Source: Acanthochromis polyacanthus (Eukaryota; Chordata; Actinopteri; Pomacentridae). Taken from it: a DNA stretch of 64,000 nucleotides. Position numbers and translations under genes: made by a program. The DNA lies in assembly GCF_021347895.1 (NCBI RefSeq), contig NC_067118.1, forward strand, positions 40,853,255 through 40,917,254, given 5' to 3'. The first letter of the stretch is position 1. Each line of letters begins with the position of its first letter. Below the pieces are notes generated by a model. It worked only from the letters and a program-made list of their open reading frames with translations, did not search any database and was not told the DNA's origin. Below, one piece after another: positions 22,301-34,300 of this stretch.

Positions 22301-25300
22301 ACAGCCACAAAGGGGTGCAAAATGACCACAAAAAGATCTAAAACACCCACAAAACAGTCTGAAAAAGACCAAACAGAAACAAAATGACTACAAAGACTCA
22401 CAAAACAGCCATAAAAAGACACAACATGACCACAAAAATCCACAAAATGACCACAAAAACACCTAAAATTATCACAAACAGCCTGAAAACAGCCACAAAG
22501 GGGTGTAAAATGACCATAAAAAGATCTAAAACACCCACAAAACAGTCTAAAAATGACCAAAAGAAACAAAATGAGTACAAAGACACACAAAACAACCATA
22601 AAAAGACACAACATGACCACAAAAATGCACAAAATGACCACAAAAAGACCTAAAATTATCACAAACAGCCTGAAAACAGCCACATAGGGGTGCAAAATGA
22701 CCACAAAAAGATCTAAAACACCCACAAAACAGTCTAAAAATGACCAAAAGAAACAAAATGAGTACAAAGACACACAAAACAACCATAAAAAGACACAACA
22801 TGACCACAAAAATGCACAAAAAGACCACAGAAAACACAAAATGACACATGTAATTATCATATAAAGACACAAAATGACAAGAGACACACAGAATAACTAC
22901 AAAAGCTTGCAAAAATGACCACAAAAATACCTTAAAAAAGACCTAAAATGCCCACAAACAGACTGGAAACAGCCCCAAAGGGGTGCAAAATGACCACAGA
23001 GACACCTAAAATGATCACAAACAGACTGGAAACAGTCACAAAAATGCACAAAATGACCACAAAAAAGACCTAAAATGGCCACAAAACAGCCTGAAAATGA
23101 CCAAAAAATAAACAAAATGACCACAGAGAAACAAAATGAGCAGGTCATGTGATCTGGAATCAACACACGTCCTTAAGAAGTATTTCTGTAATGGGGAACT
23201 TAGAGATTTCTCGGACACAGATACAATTAATTGTTTTCTATATAGATTGTGATATATTGGACAGTAACAAAATAAACCTGTGATGCTCAGATGCCTGCAA
23301 GTTTTCTAAAAGCTGTTTTTGCTACATTTCTATTACACCTCGACAGACGAAACTCAGCATGCGAGAAGTAAAAACCGTCGTCACCCACCTCTTTAGTCTT
23401 ATCCATGGCCTTCAGAATGGCCACGTTCAGCTTCTCCAGAGCAGACAGGACGTTGACGTACTCTCCCAGATGAGGAGTGAAGTACTCTGGAGGAGAAAAA
23501 GCCTCGTTAGTCGACTCTGTGGTGTTTTCCACGAGACGGTAATAAATCAATGTGGACTTTAATTAGATTCAAAGCTGTCGGGCTGAAGCTGTGGGCACAT
23601 TTTCAGCAGTTTGGTTCATTAACAGGAAGCCAAGAGCAACAAGTAAAACCAAGAAACCTCACGCTATCTCTGTGTTACATGTAGAGTTTAAATCAGTAAA
23701 AAAAAGCAAGAATGACACATTTTTACCTGAGAGCTTGTCTATGTCCAGGTTGCTGTAAGAAGAAGAACAAAAAGAGGCATGTTAATTAGAAAAGATGTCA
23801 CTGAGAAGCCTGAAATATTTCTGTCAAGCACAATAAACACCAGCTCTGTCAGTAGTTCCATTATGGGACTTAATCTAAAAACAATCAGAGCCCCAATAGC
23901 TGTAATTTGCAGCAAAACTTCCTACTCCTTCAAGTTACAATCAAATCTTAACTCGCAGACATCACACTTATTCACTGTGAATCAACACCCATGAAAAAAT
24001 TGTTCCACACATTCCAGAACTCGTCAAAAAAACATCAAGTTTTTTTTAGTTTTCCTGAATATTAACTCTGTGAAACCTAAAACCCAAAAAGCAGTTTGGA
24101 AAAATTAGATATCTTTTTCGTTTATCACCAAAATTACAGCATTTATCAGACCAAGAATTTGTAAAAACATAGCTTGGAAAATCCAAACTGAATCTCCATG
24201 TAATCTCCTATCTCCATGTTAGGAGATACAGGAGAGTCAGTTTGGCATTGGGCGAATTGAATCGCGTTTCCCTCCCGGGAAAGTTTGGTACGACCAATCA
24301 TAGCACGGGAGGCGGGAGTTAATGCTGCGTCATCTTCAGCACCTGGATTACCCATAAAACACCTGCGCACCTCCCGTAACCAAACACAAACATTAACAAA
24401 GTTATTCCTAACACCGCTAATCGTTCGGAAGGAGTCTTTTGTTGCGTAGCCTTTTCAAAAATAAGTGTTGTACTTGAGAGTACCCCATGTATTCGCTGAT
24501 TTTTGTGACAAAAACGGCAGTAATCATTCACCGCGACGCTTTCTCTGCTGCATGCCATTGTTGTTTGGACTACATGGACTTCAAGGTCGATTTGTTTGTG
24601 CGTCACATCCGTGTTACGCTGATTGGTTCTTTCTCGTTCAAGCTGCATTCGTTAGCCCCTCCTTTTTGAAATCGTCTCCTATCATCACAATGCCAGACTG
24701 CTTTATTTGTATTTATATTAATACATAAATAAAGTCAGTCTGGATTTTCCAGGCAAGTAAAAACAAAGAAATATGACACATAATTCCTGATGAAGCTACA
24801 TACGGTGGGGAAAATAAATATTTAATGTGACTTTGCAAGTTTTTCCACTTACAAAGAATGGAGAGGTCTGTAACTTTTATCGTAGGTAAACTTCACTGTG
24901 AGAGACAGAATTTAAACAAAAAAAATTTCAGAAAAGAGAACACACTGCAGCAGGGATTTTGCAAAATTGGCGGTGTATCGAATACTTATTTTCCCCACTG
25001 TATGACTACCAAATGTGGACGCTGTAGGTCACACACTGTGGCTGTAGTAAAGGGGGCGCTATTGAGCCATTTAGGCACACATGTGCAATTCCCCTAAAAT
25101 ACCAAATTTCTCGCCAGTTCTGATGTGTGTGCAAATGTTCACACGTTTGAGTATTTTTAGGCCTTCAGAAGTCCGCCAAAGAAAGAATCATCATCATCGC
25201 ATTCACACTTTCAGACAATTCTTGAATAAATCATGAAAAATCTGTGGTTCCATCAGGAGGAAAATTAACCACAAACACTTTAAATCCAATACTTCATCTA

Positions 25301-28300
25301 AATGCCTTCATCGTGCAACATGTCTTGTTAAAAAATTTGCCAAAAATAAAATGTCTTCTCTAACCAGATTCAGTAAAAAAATAAAAATTCTGCACTTTTC
25401 GGTGTAACCAGGAAGCCAGCAGTGACTCAGCTGTGATTAAGAGGAGTGCGACAAAAATTCAGGGAATTTTCAACAAAAAACTGGTTACATTTGTGAGCAA
25501 AAAAGCTGTACTTGCTGATTTGTGTAAAATAAATAATCTACACAGAGCAGAAAGGAGACAAACATAGAAATGAACTAAAAATAGGCATGAAAATATTGTA
25601 TAATATCACATGTGAAACCCGTTTTAATCCCAGAATTGTAATTCTTGCACTTGCTGATTCTATTTTTTTTCCATTTTTTTGTGAAATGAATAAACACTTT
25701 TTCTTTTATAGCAATTTTTGGCATTAAAACTGCATAATCCTACACTGGACACATTTCTAAATTATCTGTACTTCTAGTCATGGCTGTGCCGTTTCCATAA
25801 AGTTGCCCAATCCTGTATTGCAGAGCAGCATGAGCAAACAGTGAGTAAAACTGTGACAGCTGTCTGTTTATCCATGAGCACTTCTACCTTCACCATACTT
25901 CTAAATATGTCCGTTTTCTAGGATGTGCACTTACTGCTGCTGGCTCACTGGCACAATGATGTTCAATTTAACTGAAAATAACATTTGAGTTGATTATGCC
26001 GGCTTACACAAAATGCAGTTTTAATGTATTGAAATGTTCAATTCAAGCAAAACTGAAGCATTTACTGCCTCTACAGTCAAACCACCACAATGGATCTGTG
26101 ATAATTCCTCCACTGTTAACCTGATTTAGATGTAAATACCCTCAAATTAAAGCTGAAACTTAGAGCACATCTTGATCATTCCATTTCAAATCCACTGTGG
26201 CGGTGAACGGAGCAGAAAGCCGTGTCAACGTCCAAATATTTAAGAACCTGACTGTTCTGTTTGAGGTTGAGCTTCACATTTAAAGATGTAAAACCACCTG
26301 ACGGCTCATTCTTCAATATATCATTTCTCCTTTATCACAAATAATTCCCTCTTTTAACTCTAACAGTTATTTTTCTAGTGGCACAGGCGAGCGTTTGCAG
26401 TCTTATCTGCTGCAGATTCTTGGCTCTCACACCAGAATCCAGGCTCTCAGTGGAATATTGACATAATCTCCAGTGAAGTGCAGTATTGACATCTCATTGC
26501 GAGGCGGCGGGGCAGCAGGAGGGGCTGCAGATGGCAGCAGAAGTGGAGGACGTCCAGAAGGAAGAGGAGCTTACTCTGTCTGCTGCCTGTCGATGGAGCG
26601 GTACAGCTCCTGCATCTGCTCGTCGGTGAGGATGCCGTCGGTGAAGTAGGACTGGAACTCCTCCAGAGACAGCTTCCCGTCGTCTGAAAGGAGACAAACC
26701 CGTTAAAGTCGCACCTCACCCCGATCCTGGAGCGTTCTAGCACCTTAATGCAGAGACCGTGCATGAGTCAGAGTAAAGGAACGAGGCTGCTTCGGCTTCA
26801 CGATGCTAATCTAATCCAAGTGATGAGTTTAGAGGCGCTGCTGCAAAACAGATATTTCTTATCAGCGGGCAACGACCCAGAACTTTAAGTGGCTCCTTAA
26901 ACTGAGCTGAAAAGGTCTCTCCTCTTATCCAGCTGCAATAAATTTATATAATAAAGCTGAAAATACAGTTTCTTAAATAACTAACTGAGCTCCACGTTTA
27001 CTTTCAAATGAGACTCTTAACCCTGGAAAAAACCCACTGCTGCAAAAATACATCAGTGTTTCTTGTTATTTTCTATTATATATATTTTATATGTGTATAT
27101 ACACCCCCCTGTCAAAAGTTTTAGGACGTTTTCTCATTCAAATTAATGAGAAAGCGTCCTAAAACTTTTGACAGGGGATGTATGTATATACATATGCATT
27201 CTATATAAACCCAAATATAGACAAAACGAGCAAGAAAAAATCTAACTAAAAGAAGCAAAAACAACATTATATATGTAGTTATTATTTGTAGATTTGTTTT
27301 TGGTTTTTTCTTGCTCATTTTTCTTCAACATTTGGGTCTTACAGGGTTAATGCTGCTGTCATTTAGTCTCTTTGTTGAATCCTAATTTGGTGAAACAACC
27401 AAACCACTGTTTCAAATTCTGCAACTGTACTTAAAAAAAATGGGGATCTAATCTTACAGAATTTCAATTGAAATGCATTTTGTTTAAAGATAAGACAAGA
27501 TAATCCTGTTTTGCTCGACACACCAGGGGAAATTCACAGTGTTACAGCAACAATACACATTTGTCTAATAATAATATTAATAAAATGTACAAGAATGGAA
27601 AATAAAAATGAATAAATACAGTAGTAATACACTGCAGACAGCAACAATGTAAAGCTTTGGAAAATAAATGTAAAACTACTGGATGTAGCTGATGATTTTA
27701 TTCTGCTTTGAGATGATGCTGATGTTGTGATTTAAGTCCTGTTTATGCTACCATCAGCCAGTGATGCTGATGTCATTCAGTCTTACTGCAGATGGTATGA
27801 ATATTAATTCTATTAGTATTGCATTGTATATTTAGTCTAAAAATGAAAGCACATAATGTCCACAGGTGTTGAAAATGTCCAAATCAACCGAAACAACTCT
27901 GTAGCTGTTTTGATTCAGCTATTTTTTCAAGTAAAAGTGTCAAATATTGTCTTGTTTAAGCACTAAAATGAGAGGATTTCCTGTCGTCTTTGTCCTATAT
28001 GACAGTAAATTCAGCTTTTGTTGATTATTTTGAGCTGTTGGTTTGAGTTGGTACCAATTCATGTCATAATTTTGTTGCTAAAGAATGAAATTTTAAACAC
28101 TTTTGGATTCCCATGAACACAGTTTCATATCAAATTGATACCTTCATGTACTGTAGCAGCTTCCAGTGGATTTGCAGATCAAACTGGGGGGGGGGGGGGG
28201 AGGATCATGGGCTTGTTTTTGGAAATCTAACTTCGGTTCTGCTCCAATCGCTCTGAAGCCTCCTGAGACCCGTTTTAATCGCGTCATCTGTTCCTTTGTG

Positions 28301-31300
28301 AGATCCTGCTCGGAGCTGAACGTGATCGATGTGCAGGAAAGTTCTGTTAGCAAGCACCAGTCAGGGTAAACCCAGCTGGAAGGTGAAGCCATTAAAGGAC
28401 AAAGAATCATAAGTCCTTTCTTAAACTTCCTAGTAGAAAAATCTTGTTGCACACTATGTAGGAGCAAACACAATCTGTTGCGTCTCTGAGTCACGCTCCA
28501 GTTTTCTCTGCCGAGTCGCTTTTGGTTTGGATTCACACCCGAACACGGCTCAGATGGCGCATTATGCAAGTGTTCAGTGTTTCTCATAGATCAGAGCTGC
28601 TGGCAACGCACGCTGTTTGTCTGGCAAACCAAAGCACCGTATTCTGTCCGGCACGTGCTCTTAGAAGATTTCACATTCGCTCCAAATTACACCACTTAAT
28701 ATGCACAAACCAGCTCCAGCAGCACTGCAGAAGACTCTGCAATTAATATCACTGCTAAGGGCCTGAGAATACAAACTAGTACTCAAAATCAGTGTAAAGG
28801 TCAACGCAAAGTTATGGGACTTTTTGTTCCATAGCTGAAATTTTCCTTTAATTCTAACCAAACACCACATGGCATTTTTATAGAAAGATTCTTCTAAATA
28901 TTATATTTACAACTGAGTAAAATTCAAAGTTATTTATAAAGATATTGTAGTAAACCTGCTGACTACTTTATATTAAATAAGTCAGAAAGCCTTGGAGTTA
29001 AAATTTGATCTATTGCCAAAAATAAACATCTGTCATGATTATCTCAATTTAATATAAAGGACAAAATCCAAACTATTTCTGAAAAAACTCAATTTATTAT
29101 GATTTAGCTCTTTAGAAGGTGGTTGTTATTAAGTTGGGACGGTTATTTAGTTGACATTTTAGTGCTATCCAGTCGTTTTTTATTAATAAGTGATTATTTC
29201 CATAATAAGTAATGATTGAATTTGTAAAGACATGATCATAATGAACATAAAAAACTTTTTTTTTTTCCAACTTTTAATAAAAATGTATGCAAGATAAATC
29301 CCATGGACTTCAAAAGTCCCTCAGTTATAGGTTGATGCTTGAGTTTCTTGACTCTCTTGGCAAGTAAACATTGACTTTATTATTGAATTAACCAGACTTG
29401 ATGAGGAAATGTATTATTTTAGAAGGTAATGACAGCCAGATTTGTCATTCAGCAGTCATTTCGGTGAACTACGTCAAGCAAAAACAGAAAACATTTGCTG
29501 TTCTGTCGTCTCTCTGAGGTGTAATGATATCCTGTCAGTTTCATACTATTGTAAAAACTGTAAAAATGATCGGTTTTATACAGCTATACAGTAATTTCCC
29601 ACAAAACCACTGCGCCCTAGACTACACATTCTCCTCCACTCGTGTTCCGGGAACATTTTGCCCTGAGGGAATCCTAAAGCTGGAAGTGGTAAAAACCAAA
29701 GCAGCACTAATAATTCATAAATCCCATCAGCGCAATTCAAGAGAATACGAGCAGCAAGAAAAGGAGGCCATAAATAACCTCCATTACAGACAAACCTGGG
29801 GACCTGATCTTACAGAAGTTCAACTCAAATATAGATTTTATTAGTATTTTACAGGATATTTAGTGGGAAAATAAAAGCTCTTGCTGCACATTTTCCCCAC
29901 AGATGTCAGAAATGTCTGATTAACCAATTAGCAACATTTTTTTCAAGCACAAATGTCAGATATTCTAGCCTAGCCGCGCTAGACAACCCACGGCAACGCA
30001 TTTAATTCTCTGCCAGGGTGGGTCTAGTTACCCTCCATGAGGCTCGAGGCTGGATTCTCCTAAAACTGGCCGGACCAATCACCATGAAGTGTAGAGTCAG
30101 AAGGTGGGCGTAATGAAGTGACGACAGAGGCGTGACGATTCTGACAGAAACAACCGGCGCACAATAAACAGTTATCTTTGGACTCGGCTTTGGCCACAGC
30201 CCTTAAAGATTTGAAGCTAAAATTCAACTTGAAAGATAAACAAAGGACGGCACTGAAGTGTTTCATTGAGAAGAAAGACGTATTTGGACTTATGCCGACG
30301 GGATATGGCAAATCCTTAATATACCAGTTGGCTCCACTGGTTGGGAAGCTAATGGGACTTAGCCACAATCCGCCAGCGCTCGAGGAACTCCGTCAGCCTA
30401 TTCGTTGCACTGATTGGTTGTATACCTACCCAATTGCTGCAGAGTGATTTGAAAGACAACCTTTTAGCCCGCCTCCCTCCCTGTTGAGCGGTCCTAGACC
30501 CTTGTTCCTTCAGAACATGGGTCTAGCGTGGCTAGGCTACAGATATTCTGCAGTTTAAGCACTAAAATGAAACGTTTTCTTTGTCCTATACAACACCTAA
30601 TTAAATACCTTTTGATTTTGGGCCGTTATGTCACTGAGAGCTTATAAAAATTGCTCTTTTTCGATATTTTTAAAACACGTTATAAAGAAAACAATGAATT
30701 TCAAAGCATCTGTTCTTGCAGTTTGAGTTGGAAATAACGCATGTTCTAACTTTGTGGCTTGAAAATGAAACAGACAAACGACAGAAGGATGTTTGCATCT
30801 CGCTAACCACCCATAATGCTTCTGTCTGGTGTTTAGAGCACGTCACTGCATCCTGGGAGAGTTCGGCTGTTGCCTTCAACCGTCTCAGCAGTAATTAAAT
30901 TACCACAAGAGAACGACGACTTCTCTTGCAGTTATTGACTAGAGAGGAGATCCAGAAGCAGCTCGTGCAGTCAGACGTCACTTTTCTGAAACATATTTCT
31001 GATTAGAATCAACAACAGCAGCAACAAAACGGTGGAAAGTCGAGCCACGTGTCTGTGAAATAAAACCACAGCCTTCAGTGGGTTTGACAAATTGCTCGAG
31101 TTAAGGTTTTAGCACAGACAATAAAATGCAAATTTAGCGTTTGTTATGAAAGTCTCCTGCATGCAAACCTGCGACTTCACACGAAACAAAACGCTCTCTC
31201 TACTCCACGAGAGTTCTTTTCATTTCAGAGCCTGATTGCTGACTTGAGTGTTTTTCTTTTGTCGTTTAATTCTGGTCACAAATCAGAGATGCACTGTCAA

Positions 31301-34300
31301 ATGAGAGCGCAGTATTACTGATCATACTTTCATCTCTTTGCGTCTCTGAGCTCAGCGGGCTGTTGAGGAAAAGCAGGATCCGCTTCATTGTTTCTCTGCT
31401 TTTAAAAAGAAAAAAAATGTAATTCCTCATTACAATAGCAGAGAGGCGTGCAGGGGGTTGGTAGCCAGGCCTCATTATGTGGTAAAGTCTCAGCACTCGA
31501 GGCGTTCTATACGGCAGCCTGCTCAGTGCTGATTTGAAGGAGGCTCGTTCCTCTTGGATTCACGATTCAGCGAGCCGGAGGAGACGAGAGCCGCCTATAG
31601 AAGATGGTTAACACAAACACACGGCGGAGTTGCCTCATTTTGCTCCAACTCTCATCTTTTTTCAACAGAAAGTGTAATATAATAGCTTCGTGTGAGCAGA
31701 AGGTGGAGCAGAGGCTTCCAGAACTGCATCTAAACACGACATTTAGCATCTATTTCTGTTAAGTCGTCACGTATCTGTCATGTTTTAGCTGCTGTGTTGT
31801 TCTGCTGATGTACAAAAACACTGAAGGAAGAGAAATCCACCCATCCTTTCCTTCATCTACAGCAGGGGTGTAAAACATGAGGCCCGTGGGCCGAAACCGG
31901 TCCTCCAGAGGGTCCAATCCGGCCCTCAAAGTGTAAAAATTACAGAGAAGACATTAACTGCAGACTGTAAATTAGTAAAACTATAAATTTAAAATAATTT
32001 CTAGACCATGACGAGTTATTTTACGATTGTAAAATAAAATACCAGATTGTTCATTCTTGTTTTGTGTCTCATTTTTGTAATATTTTGTCTTTTTTTGTCG
32101 TTTTGGTTCTTGTTTTTGTCGTTTTGTATTTTCTTTTTATCTTGCTTGTGTGTTTTTTGTTGAATTTTTTAGGCCTTGTTATTTTTTGTCAATTTTTGTC
32201 TCGTTTGTGTCCATTTTTTGTCACTTTGTAACTATTTTGTCTAATTTTTTGTTTTGTTTTGTGTCGTTTGCCACATTTTTTTTTGTCATTTTGTAACTCA
32301 TTTTTGTAATATCTTGGTCTAACTTTTCGTTTGTCGCATGTTTTTGTTGTTTAGGTTTTGGTTTTTGTCATTTTGTGTTTCCTTTTTGTCTCACTTGTGT
32401 GTTTTTTGTCCATTTTTTTGCATTTTGTTCCTTTTTTGTCATTTTTTTTGTCTCATTTGCATCCATTTCTTGTCCCTTTGTAACTATTTTGTCAAATTTT
32501 TCATACTGTTTCAGGTCATTTGTCTCATTTTTTTGTCATATTCTGACTCATTTTTGGAATATTTTGTCTTTTTTTGTCGTTTTGTTTCTCGTTTTTGTTG
32601 TTTTGTGTTTCGGTTTTGGCTTGCTTGTGTTGTCTGCCTATTTTTGGTCATTTTTTTGTTGCACTTAATTTGTTGTTTTGTGCAGCATTTTTGTCGCTTC
32701 TTGTTTTTTGTCTCGCTCGTGTTCATCTGCTTTTGTCATTTTGTTTCTCGCTTTTTGTCCATTATGTTGTCGCTTTGTAACTTTTTTTGTCAAATGTTTT
32801 GTCTCTCGTCTCATTTTTGTAATATTCTGTCTTGTTTTTTGTCTTTTTTGTCATTTTGATCATAAAGTAAAACACTCTATGATTCAGTTCCAGATAACTG
32901 TGAATAAACATTGTGTTCCTTTGTAGACAGTCTGTGATCTGGAAGCTGTAATGTGTAAATTATATTTAACTGACACTGTCAGAATGTGCTTTTTTGCTCT
33001 AAAGCAAAGGAAACAATTGGAGTTGTGGCTATTTATCAGTAATTCTGCTCTGATTTCACTGGTCGGGCCCAGGTCAGATTTAATTGGGATGAATGTTGAA
33101 CATGAACTAAGATGAGTTTTATGCCCCTGATCTGCAGCTTCTTCACAACAAAGACAGAACATCTTTTCATGGGACCATTCATAATTCACAGAATGACTTC
33201 TCTCTTTGTATCTACATATCTCCACATGAGGCACCCGAGAAACCCCTGCACATCACCACTGCATCGTTAATCCTGCTCTCACGCAACACGTTCACCGTCC
33301 TCCCGAGAGAAGCCATCAGATACTTCGTGAGCATTAATCACTCGCTGCTTTTCGCATTTTACATCCCGTTAAATGGAGTCGCGAGCGCATGAATAGGAAA
33401 TTAACAGCAGCAACATTTCCCTTCGTTTGTCAGCGCTGTTTTCCAGGCAGAATGCTGCTTCTGTGTTTCCCTCCGAGACTTTTAGAGGGGAGGGCTTGCT
33501 TTGAAGTGACGAGGTAACGCCGCAACACATTAATCAAATGAAACAGTCTGCATGGGGAAATGCATTAAATTCACATTTAGTGCAAATCTCATTTGAATTG
33601 GAGTTAAAATGTGGTTTTCTACAGAGGAAAAAAGGCCAAGGAAGCAACAGCTATGATTGTAGATTACTGTACATACAGCAGGGGTGAAAGTAAGCCGGAA
33701 CGGTTCGGAACTGCGTACCGGCAAAAGATCTGGTGGCGGAACGCAGTTCCGGGAAAAGATCTGCTGGCGGTACGCCGCTCTTCCACCGGTATCTATGGGT
33801 ACGCCGGTACGCCGCCCGGCCTGCCTGCTATCCATAGATATCGACCGGAGTTCACTCAGCAGTACGTGAGTGCGCATGCGTGTCTACTTCCGTAACACAG
33901 CGATTGTTATGGTCAGTAGCAGCCAATAGCAAATAGGTGCGCTTGATTTATTGCATTGGGACGAGCAATAAATTACACGTGAAATTCCACACGTTCTTGT
34001 GATTGGCTGAAAAACTTTCAACAGGATTTACAACGGTTAGCATCGACGGAATGGGGTGAAAGTAAGCCGGAACGGTCCGGAACTATTACTAATAGTTCCG
34101 GCAAGAATTTAAAACTACTTTCACCCCTGACATACAGTTGTGTGTTCATACATTGCAAATCATGCCAGAAATATTCTTGGTTCCTGCTGCTGGCGACGCA
34201 CCCAGAGGAGCAATCCCTGCAGGGTGAGTTCATCCAGTCAAGTTCAATCACGCCATGAAGCCTAAAAGATGCAGCTCCACCTGACCTTGGGTATTTATAG

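Larger units (their letters stand above)
23753..26574. other. necab3 intron with two miniature elements and a repeat fragment
   Basis: Besides the elements listed at 24170-24756, 24803-25000 and 25020-25200, nothing was recognised in 25200-26570. The region is A/T-rich and has no exon-like frames. Confidence 0.5.

Noticed and set aside
22054..22887. 277-codon minus-strand open frame rich in Phe, Cys, Leu and Val
   Set aside because: It lies wholly in the satellite array and repeats with its 187-bp period. Composition is a by-product of the A-rich units, and there is no start context or splice support.
28144..28587. 147-codon minus-strand frame
   Set aside because: A polyproline run comes from the G homopolymer on the plus strand. 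No domain was recognised, there are no credible splice sites, and it lies inside a necab3 intron.
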